From: Victivallaceae bacterium
Lineage (GTDB): Bacteria > Verrucomicrobiota > Lentisphaeria > Victivallales > Victivallaceae
Direction of reading: 5' to 3'
NCBI GenBank assembly: GCA_018400135.1
Contig: JAGYNC010000002.1
Location: 1-40,143 of the forward strand
Length of the DNA stretch: 40,143 bases
Made by a program: the position numbers and the translations under genes. Below, piece after piece: positions 33,956-40,143 of the stretch (the first letter of the stretch is position 1; every line of letters starts with the position of its first letter). The notes under the pieces were generated by a model. That model did no database searches, was not told where the DNA came from, and was given only the letters and a program-made list of their open reading frames with translations.

Positions 33956-35335
33956 ATGATTTTGCTAAAAGAGAAAATTAAAGAGCAGCTCATGCCGTAT
34001 CCGCGTTATTTGGAACTGGGAGACGGCGTATTTAACAATGCCTCTGATGCTTCTGTTCGAATTAATGCAACAGGAGAGAATAAACTTTCATATTTATTGA
34101 GTTTATGTGGTTTTTCTGGATCAGTGCAATATGAGCCAATAGATAGCCAATATTTAATTTTAAGCATAGGAACGAAAACACACACATTTCAGCCAATAGA
34201 GCCAGAGCTTAAGGAAGTTGAGGCTTATGCTCTTGATGTAACAGAAAATTCAATATCAATTAGTGCGCGTTCTATAAATGGAATTGGTTACGCATTGAAA
34301 ACACTAGCGAAAATAAAACATATTGCCAGCAACATCCCAGTTATGCAAATTCAGGATGCGCCTGAGATTGAATTTCGCACGGTTCATCTTTGTATTTTTA
34401 ATCCGAATGACGGTACTGAAAAAGAAGCTACGGCTCCAGACGACATTAAACGGATGATTAAGCTTGCAGCGATGAGCGGATACAATCATGTAATGCTTGA
34501 ATTCTGGGGTATGTTTCCTTATGAAAAACATCCCTACGCAACATGGCCCAACAAGTTATATTCTAGGGAAGTTGTCGATGGCATTATTTCATATGCCATT
34601 GATAATCTGTTTATCACTCCCCTGCCATGTCAGAACTTAACTAGTCATGCCGGTTGGAGCCGAATTGACAGCCGTAAACATGTTGTGCTTGATCAACGTC
34701 CCGACTTGGCAGATATGTGGATACCAGGCGGCTGGTGTTTTGCCACCGAAAATCCAGATACCAAAGATTATCTCAAAGATATAATGTCAGAATTACTTGA
34801 CACCTTTCGCAATCCACCATTTCTGCATGCCTGCTGCGATAAAGCCTTTGGTTTTGGTTCAAACGAAAAGGACCGAACTAAATCAGCGGATATTTTATTT
34901 GGTAGTCATTTGTGTTTTTTAAATACCTTTTTACAAGAGCGTAGCACACGAATGATAATGTGGAGCGACATGCTCTACTCTTCAATGGATGCATTATACT
35001 GGAAAAACAATCCTGCCCTCGTAGATGTGCTGCCCCGCAATATTTTGATGAATATTTGGACACATAATGATCCAGGCACTCATTGGGGGGATCCTGAATT
35101 CTTTGAAAGTAAAGGATTTCAGACCATTTACTCACCGTGGATAAACAAAAAAGGCGTTGACAACATGATTGATATTTGTAATAAACGTGGCAGTTACGGA
35201 ATTATGCAGACAACCTGGCACCTGCCACAGACTGCGACCGATTCTGTTGCTTATTCAGGGGCCGCACAGTGGAACTCTAATAAATTGGCGGCAGATATTG
35301 AACAACATCTTAGTAAATGGTATAACGGACATTGA
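33956..35335 (+). CDS. GH20-like protein with altered catalytic pair (Asp-Lys)
   Basis: The 459-residue protein resembles GH20 beta-N-acetylhexosaminidases: an N-terminal zincin-like domain (about 60-130, YALDVTENSISISARSINGIGYAL) and a TIM barrel starting at EFRTVHLCIF and running through MSGYNHVMLEFWGMF. The GH20 active-site pair, normally Asp-Glu in HxGxDE, reads LHACCDKAFGFG here, with Asp295 then Lys296 (AAA at 34841-34843) in place of the acid/base Glu. A single base change from GAA would explain it. No signal peptide is visible. It may be a binding or regulatory relative, may use another acid, or may contain a sequence error. It is the last gene of the locus, closed by a hairpin terminator. 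A 113-base gap separates it from the phosphorylase gene. Confidence 0.72.
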   Translation: MILLKEKIKEQLMPYPRYLELGDGVFNNASDASVRINATGENKLSYLLSLCGFSGSVQYEPIDSQYLILSIGTKTHTFQPIEPELKEVEAYALDVTENSISISARSINGIGYALKTLAKIKHIASNIPVMQIQDAPEIEFRTVHLCIFNPNDGTEKEATAPDDIKRMIKLAAMSGYNHVMLEFWGMFPYEKHPYATWPNKLYSREVVDGIISYAIDNLFITPLPCQNLTSHAGWSRIDSRKHVVLDQRPDLADMWIPGGWCFATENPDTKDYLKDIMSELLDTFRNPPFLHACCDKAFGFGSNEKDRTKSADILFGSHLCFLNTFLQERSTRMIMWSDMLYSSMDALYWKNNPALVDVLPRNILMNIWTHNDPGTHWGDPEFFESKGFQTIYSPWINKKGVDNMIDICNKRGSYGIMQTTWHLPQTATDSVAYSGAAQWNSNKLAADIEQHLSKWYNGH

Positions 35336-35417
35336 TTGCCACGAGTCGGTTAAAATACACCACCTTTAGATGGCCAAATTCTATTATCAAAATCAACATT
35401 TCAACAGTAAAGCATAG

Positions 35418-35450
35418 AACTCACTTTTTCATGAAGAATGCGAGTTTTTT
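35418..35450. terminator. terminator between the GH20-like and activating-enzyme genes
   Basis: AACTC and GAGTT enclose an inner CTT/AAG stem and are followed by TTTT on the plus strand. The hairpin lies between convergent genes, 83 bases after the GH20-like stop and 17 bases before the activase end. Confidence 0.6.
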
Positions 35451-35466
35451 GCCTGCGAAAGTTGGA

Positions 35467-36374
35467 CTAACCTTTTCCGGAAACCGCATTAACTCCGCAT
35501 TTTTGTAATATTGTTACCGTGTGCTGTAATGCATCGTCGTCTGGAAATTTTGCATCCGGCATCGTGTCAGGCATTCCTAAGGCAGTATATTTTGTGTGAG
35601 CCATGGAATGATAAGGTAGGACTTTTACCTTTTCGAGCTTCAGTTTTCTCAGCAGTTTCCCCGTGTTCAGGAGATTGATTTCGGAATCATTGCACCCCGG
35701 GATAAGCGGAATGCGAATTTCGATTCTGGTGCCGGATTCAGATAAACGCTGTAGGTTGGCAATGATTAACTCATTGCCCCGTCCTGTCAGCTTTCGATGT
35801 TCAAAACTGTCAGAATGCTTGAAGTCAAAGAGAAACAAATCTGTTATCGGGATAATTCTTTTAATAACGTTCCAGCTTACGCATCCACAGGTATCAACCG
35901 CAGTATTGATTCCATCTCTTTTCAGTTTGTTCAACAGTCCATAACAAAATTCCGCCTGAAGTAAAGGTTCGCCACCGGATAAAGTTACTCCACCATCTGA
36001 GCCATAGAAATCCCGATCCTCCGCCGCAAGTTTTACCGTCTCGTTAACTGTGACTTTTCGTCCATAAACCGTAAAGCATTGCCCAAGCATACCGCTTCGC
36101 AAATACCGCAACTCCGGCATTTCTCCCGATTGAAGCCATGTTCACCATCTGTCAGTCCATGAGCATGTTCCGGGCATACAGAAACGCATTCTCCGCAATT
36201 AATACATTTATGCTTGTAATAAGCAAGTTGCGATTTCGACGCTATACTTTCCGGATTATGGCACCAGCCGCAGTGTAGCGGACATCCCTTTAAAAATAAT
36301 GTGGTCCGCACGCCCGGGCCGTCGTGGACTGAAAAGCGTTTAACGTCAAATAACATTCCAGTAATGGTTTTCAT
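35467..36374 (-). pseudogene. glycyl radical enzyme activating enzyme, split by a frameshift
   Basis: Activases of this type use radical SAM chemistry to place the glycyl radical on their partner enzyme. The N-terminal part (36374 to about 36066) has KGCPLHCGWCHN (radical SAM CxxxCxxC) and two ferredoxin-like clusters, CINCGECVSVCP and CRSCGICEAVC. The C-terminal part (35467 to about 36066) in the -1 frame has the usual GGVTLSGGEPLLQ and DTCGCVSWNV. The two frames overlap from 36033 to 36120, and the total of 908 bases is one short of the 909 expected for 302 residues. One base is thus missing near GTTTATGGACGAAAAGTC (36052-36069), by mutation, sequence error or -1 recoding at CGAAAAG. It starts three bases after the stop of the enzyme gene. 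Confidence 0.85.
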
Positions 36375-36377
36375 TGT

Positions 36378-38588
36378 CTACTCACTGATATTCAACGCAC
36401 GTTTGATGTATGTATCCTGTTCTTTTTTCGCGATGTCGTTGAAACGGACGTTCCAACCGCACACGCGAACCTGCAGGCCTTCGTATTTTTCCGGGTGTTT
36501 TTGGGCATCGATCAGAATCTTGGCATCGAAGATATTGAAATGAATGGCAATGCCGTGTTTCTCCATATAAACCTTAAGCAAAGTACGCATTGCTGCAAGC
36601 CCTTCATCCCCTTGAACCGTAGCAGGATGCATCATTACATCCAGAGGAAAATCACCCGGAAACTTTGCCGAATCAATTCTGGTCACTGATTTTACCAGTG
36701 CGGTTACACCGTTAACATCCATGCCCATGGTCGGAGATGTGTTTTTAGACATTTCTTCGCCAGCCAACCTACCGTCAGGTGTCGCTCCGGTCTTTTCTCC
36801 CAAAGTTATAAAGGTTCGCGCCGAGTGCATGGAAGCTATATAAAATCCATTGCGGGTATTAGGACGCATGTTAATTTTTGACGCCACATAATTTGCTATT
36901 TTCTCTGCATAAGCATCAACACAATCAATACCGTTTCCATATTTGGCTTTGCAGTGCAATGCCTTCAGCCTGAGTTTTTCGTATCCTTTCCAGTTCAAAT
37001 CCAGAACTTTCTTGAGCTCAGGCAAACTCATGGCCTTTTTCTCAAAAACTAATTCCCGCACTACCATTAAAGCATCTACAGCTGTTGCCAAACCAGCTTG
37101 CAATATTGAAGAAAAGTTATAGACAGAACCATTATGAAAAGCATCTCGCGCATTTTCTAAACTATTACTAATAGTAGCTGAAAAAACTTGAGCCGGATTA
37201 ATAAAACTTAGATATTTCTCAATATCATTCGTACAACAAATTACATTTTCAATTGTATTTCCTAACTGCTGTAGATAGGCTGCAAAAAAATCATCGAAAG
37301 TATTTATATGTGCGATTTCGCCTGTTTTGCCCCCGCAACTGATACCACTATACGGATCAATTCCGTTATTAAAAACTAGTTCAACAGGCTTAAGCATATT
37401 GATATAGACAGGTATAGTGGTATTACCGCGTCCACGCGGAATAAATTCATAACAACCTGAAATATCACAAGTTCGCGCCTCTTCCTCGGAGACTCCAATT
37501 CCCATCATTGCTCGCTTGATGGAGGGTTCACTAATAAAAACAATACTGCTGTTACCGCGCCGGATCATATCCAGTGCTTTATTAATAAATTCAACCGGAG
37601 TGTTTGGGGAGATTTTGAGCTGCAATTTGGGCGTGCAAATGTTAAGTTTGTCGAATACGTCCAAAATTAAATAAGACAATTCGTTTATTTCACTTTCTCC
37701 ATTCTTTTTTGTACCACCGAAATAAAAGGGGTGTCCCCAGTAATTATCAATTGAGGCCCATTGCATCAGGAAATATGAGAAAAATTCACGGATCTGCTCG
37801 CGTGTATATCTCTCTTCCTGTAAGTCTTTAAGGAAATACGGATATACGGTGCGATCCAAATTGTTAAGTGAACGCACCTGAAAGCGATCAATATGCTCCG
37901 AAAACATAAAAAATAAGTAGACCAATTGAAGCACTTCAAAAGTATTTGTCGGAGCACCGTGAATTAATGTATTTAAACACTCGGTTACCGCAATTATTCG
38001 CTTATTGTTAGTAACATTTTTCAAGGCTTGGGAATGAAAGCGTTCCAGCATTTCAATAATTGCGCTATATGTAATTTCTATTCCGTCAAAATAAGCTTGC
38101 GCTTCAGCATTCATCAAGCCTTTTGCCTCGCGTTCCTGGCGATAGCGCCTTGCACGTTCTCTGAGTCCAGGGAAGCCAAGCGAAAAAATGGCATCCCAAT
38201 CAGGGACTGAATGATCGAAATCCTTCCACACTACTGCGGCACCGGAAGTATTCTGCTCATTTATGAGATTTCGTGTGCTCAAATACTTAATATCGACTTC
38301 ATTGTTCCATTTGGCAATTAATGAATCCAATGGCCGTTCATACCTGTTCCAACAACCGAAACCAACAAACCAATCATGAGGATTAACGTCGATCTGGACA
38401 TTTCGAGTTACATATTCAAAAACTTTTGCCTTAATGACCGGATGCGGTAAGCCTTCCAGCTTTTGGGCTAAAACAATAATATTTGTTTTAAGCGTTTTGT
38501 TATCCATTCCGGTATCTGGACCAAATACTGGACTTCTGAACTTGTTTAAAAGGTAAGGATAATCTTGTTTAAAAGTACTCGTTGCCAT
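36378..38588 (-). CDS. glycyl radical enzyme of unknown substrate
   Basis: This 736-residue protein belongs to the pyruvate-formate-lyase-like glycyl radical enzymes of anaerobes. The thiyl cysteine is Cys379 in DISGCYEFIPRGRGNT, and the glycyl radical loop near the C-terminus is LQVRVCGWNVRF with Gly711. Both are intact, so the enzyme should be functional if activated. The length agrees with the general family. The GCYE motif differs from GCVE of the choline TMA-lyase and propanediol dehydratase types and from CCVS of pyruvate formate-lyase, so the substrate is unknown; a C-C or C-X lyase or dehydratase reaction is typical. No microcompartment genes are seen. It is expressed from the region shared with the divergent AraC gene, with the broken activase immediately downstream. 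Confidence 0.88.
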   Translation of the reverse strand: MATSTFKQDYPYLLNKFRSPVFGPDTGMDNKTLKTNIIVLAQKLEGLPHPVIKAKVFEYVTRNVQIDVNPHDWFVGFGCWNRYERPLDSLIAKWNNEVDIKYLSTRNLINEQNTSGAAVVWKDFDHSVPDWDAIFSLGFPGLRERARRYRQEREAKGLMNAEAQAYFDGIEITYSAIIEMLERFHSQALKNVTNNKRIIAVTECLNTLIHGAPTNTFEVLQLVYLFFMFSEHIDRFQVRSLNNLDRTVYPYFLKDLQEERYTREQIREFFSYFLMQWASIDNYWGHPFYFGGTKKNGESEINELSYLILDVFDKLNICTPKLQLKISPNTPVEFINKALDMIRRGNSSIVFISEPSIKRAMMGIGVSEEEARTCDISGCYEFIPRGRGNTTIPVYINMLKPVELVFNNGIDPYSGISCGGKTGEIAHINTFDDFFAAYLQQLGNTIENVICCTNDIEKYLSFINPAQVFSATISNSLENARDAFHNGSVYNFSSILQAGLATAVDALMVVRELVFEKKAMSLPELKKVLDLNWKGYEKLRLKALHCKAKYGNGIDCVDAYAEKIANYVASKINMRPNTRNGFYIASMHSARTFITLGEKTGATPDGRLAGEEMSKNTSPTMGMDVNGVTALVKSVTRIDSAKFPGDFPLDVMMHPATVQGDEGLAAMRTLLKVYMEKHGIAIHFNIFDAKILIDAQKHPEKYEGLQVRVCGWNVRFNDIAKKEQDTYIKRALNISE

Positions 38589-38628
38589 TTTATTTACCTT
38601 TGTTTTTCTTTAATGTTAAATATAAATC

Positions 38629-38653
38629 CAACTATGCCATAAGTGAATAGTTG
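38629..38653. promoter_or_regulatory. perfect inverted repeat between the GRE and AraC genes
   Basis: CAACTAT, 11 bases, ATAGTTG sits in the 97-base divergent gap, 41 bases upstream of the GRE start and 32 bases before the AraC start. It is a good candidate operator for the AraC protein; binding is inferred from position only. Confidence 0.5.
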
Positions 38654-38685
38654 AAAATACCTTTCATTTGTCGTATAGTACCATT

Positions 38686-39528
38686 ATGATAATTAAATCA
38701 AAACATAATCTTGATGTTCAGCCAATGTTTTGCAGAAAACATTATTTTGCTGATTCCACGAAGTGGGTAAAACAATCATTTCCAGTCCTGGCAATGGTTA
38801 CCGGCGGCAAGGCTAAACTTATGCTAAATTATAAGTCAACGCCAGATATCTCGCTAAAGCTTCATCAACCATTTTTTCTTTCCCCAAATTTGATACGAAA
38901 ACCTCTTCCGGATAAACCCAATGAACTTGAAATTGTGGCACTGGGATTTCAGGTGAAAATATTTGACGGAATAGACTTGTTCAATCTGCTTGAAATACCA
39001 ATGTTTTTTGAAGATGAAGCATCTAAGTACTTGTGTGATTTGATGCAGGAAGCATATTTGGCGGAAACAGCTGAAGAAGAGAACTGGCTTCTGAAGACTG
39101 CGGCGAAAAAAAGGATTTTATATGAAATAGTAGAAAATATATTTTCATCGTTATCACAAGATAAAGTAATTAATGTTGGATTCTCAGATGGTATGCATTG
39201 TCTGCCGGCAATCAAATATCTGAATGATAATTTCAATATCCCCTTGAATATTCCTAAGTTGATGAGATTGTGCAATCTTTCACGAACCCATTTCTTCCGT
39301 TTATTTAAAAAACAAACTAATTTCACGCCTTTTGAATACGTAAAAAACTGTCGTCTGCAGAAAGCGCAAAATATGTTGCTATGTGCCAATCTTTCTATAT
39401 CTGAAATTGGTGACAAGGTGGGATGGCCAGATCAATTTCATTTCAGTCGCATTTTCAAAAAAGAGATAGGTTTATCCCCTAACAACTACAGACGGCAGTT
39501 TCTAAAAGGCAGAACAAAAAATTTATAG
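38686..39528 (+). CDS. AraC-family transcriptional regulator
   Basis: The protein has 280 residues from ATG 38686; an upstream in-frame TTG at 38668 is less likely. Neither has a convincing ribosome binding site. The C-terminal 100 residues are a complete AraC DNA-binding domain with two helix-turn-helix units: NIPKLMRLCNLSRTHFFRLFKK and LSISEIGDKVGWPDQFHFSRIFKKEIGLSP. The N-terminal 160 residues look like a cupin-type effector domain without a clear signature. It is divergent from the glycyl radical enzyme and shares a dyad with it, so it probably activates that operon in answer to the enzyme's substrate or a related sugar. The ligand is unknown. Confidence 0.9.
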   Translation: MIIKSKHNLDVQPMFCRKHYFADSTKWVKQSFPVLAMVTGGKAKLMLNYKSTPDISLKLHQPFFLSPNLIRKPLPDKPNELEIVALGFQVKIFDGIDLFNLLEIPMFFEDEASKYLCDLMQEAYLAETAEEENWLLKTAAKKRILYEIVENIFSSLSQDKVINVGFSDGMHCLPAIKYLNDNFNIPLNIPKLMRLCNLSRTHFFRLFKKQTNFTPFEYVKNCRLQKAQNMLLCANLSISEIGDKVGWPDQFHFSRIFKKEIGLSPNNYRRQFLKGRTKNL

Positions 39529-39687
39529 CAGTTGTCCTGTCTGCCGTTCTGAGCCGTTTGGCGCCGTGCACATGCAACATATTTAATATAAACATTTACA
39601 CTATTTATGCGCACGCGAAATTTATACCGGAGAAAATAATGTATCTTATGTGCTCCAGGAAACCAATGGCGGTGATAGGAGGCTACC

Positions 39688-39981
39688 TCAATCTTGGGTG
39701 AAAGCCGGGCAGACATCTGCAGGTGAGAGGTGCGGGGTTCGTCCGAGACAGATGGATTCAATCGCTTTTCGTGCCAGATACACGGCTAGATACCCCGCGA
39801 TTTCATCGCAGGGCGACGGAGAATTTTCCAAAATCGAACGAACAAAAAAATCAAGCATATTGTAATGTCCCTTGTCCACAGTCAAATTGCCGTATCCTTC
39901 CTTGCTATTCTGGAGTCCTTGAACCCGCAAAGCGGCTTTCTGCATATAGGCATCAATGCCATCAACAAGATAGCTGGTTAT
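39688..39981 (-). pseudogene. decayed C-terminal fragment resembling Gfo/Idh/MocA oxidoreductase
   Basis: From 39981 down to the stop at 39688 this frame reads like the C-terminal end of a Gfo/Idh/MocA dehydrogenase: GHYNMLDFFVRSILENSPSP followed by DEIAGYLAVYLARKAIESICLGRTPHLSP. Directly upstream, at 39982-39984, the frame has TAG, and the preceding frame stays open to the window edge (39985-40143) as a basic stretch with QPRAIVQAKERGYEKRSRSI. There is no start codon with a ribosome binding site and no nucleotide-binding domain in the window. I read it as a remnant cut by a stop; alternatively the TAG ends a separate gene and a small new frame begins at ATG 39945. The region 39529-39687 shows no feature I can name. 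Confidence 0.4.
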
Positions 39982-40143
39982 CTATGCCGCTTGGACAACG
40001 CATTTGCGTGCCAAGGCGGCCTTGATACTTCGGGATCGTTTTTCGTATCCCCGTTCTTTCGCCTGCACAATTGCTCTTGGTTGTCGGGCGACCAGAATCC
40101 TTTGTCGAAGTTGCAACCTTTCAGTGAGGCTCGAAAACGGAAA

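Noticed and set aside
39491-39548. ACGGCAG / CTGCCGT inverted pair at the end of the AraC gene
   Set aside because: The 42-base loop and lack of a T-run make a terminator unlikely.
39640-39760. Structured-looking stretch considered as an RNA gene
   Set aside because: No tRNA cloverleaf or known riboswitch core can be drawn; it is better explained by the oxidoreductase remnant.
39723-40025. Plus-strand frame of 100 codons at the right edge
   Set aside because: Residues do not look like a protein, and the opposite strand carries the recognisable oxidoreductase-like fragment.

Overview
The window looks like a piece of a Gram-negative chromosome from the Planctomycetes-Verrucomicrobia-Chlamydiae group, most likely Lentisphaerota (Victivallis-like). 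This is inferred from gene content only: a LolC/E-LolD lipoprotein exporter, a pseudopilin-like protein with an N-terminal methylation motif and a C-terminal DGHV-type ending, DUF4434 and DUF6067-type glycosidase-like proteins, an FAD_oxidored protein inside a glycosidase operon, an exported nickel superoxide dismutase and a glycyl radical enzyme typical of anaerobes. No rRNA, tRNA, CRISPR array or complete insertion sequence was recognised.

Region 1 (1-20.6 kb) is mostly housekeeping DNA of moderate GC. On the minus strand lie a nickel superoxide dismutase with a downstream small exported four-cysteine protein, a short N-acetylglutamate synthase overlapping accA, and an L,D-transpeptidase with LysM. 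A LOG-family nucleotidase and a small membrane protein follow on the plus strand. Next, on the minus strand, come an MFS exporter, a SirB1-like protein, a DnaQ/ExoX-like exonuclease, a parvulin, a cupin and dnaE. Two exported repeat proteins of LA_2272 type (plus) face purD (minus) across a strong palindrome that shares its arms with sequence at the end of the MFS gene. A tight plus-strand operon then encodes a KDPG-aldolase-like protein lacking the Schiff-base lysine, a GGQ release-factor-like protein, an orphan PAS histidine kinase with a cysteine cluster, and LolC/E and LolD.

Region 2 (about 20.9-35.4 kb) is AT-richer accessory DNA: a co-directional glycan-use locus led by a GntR/LacI-type regulator. 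It encodes a DUF4434 protein, a pseudopilin-like protein, an exported LamG protein, an exported DUF6067-like glycosidase, an exported CBM9-like protein, an FAD-dependent oxidoreductase, a GH36-like enzyme, a GH94-like phosphorylase and a GH20-like protein whose catalytic Asp-Glu pair reads Asp-Lys. Binding and first attack seem to happen outside the cytoplasm; oxidation, galactosidase-type hydrolysis and phosphorolysis inside. No transporter is encoded here.

Region 3 (35.4-40.1 kb) holds a glycyl radical enzyme of unknown substrate with its activating enzyme, which is broken by a one-base frameshift, and a divergent AraC regulator; a perfect 7-bp dyad lies between them. The right edge carries a decayed Gfo/Idh/MocA-like remnant.

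The strongest candidates for something new are the exported Ni-SOD pair, in which a signal peptide ends exactly before the nickel-binding His1 and a tiny exported LIM-like protein follows two bases downstream, and the composite glycan locus with its active-site-altered GH20-like member.
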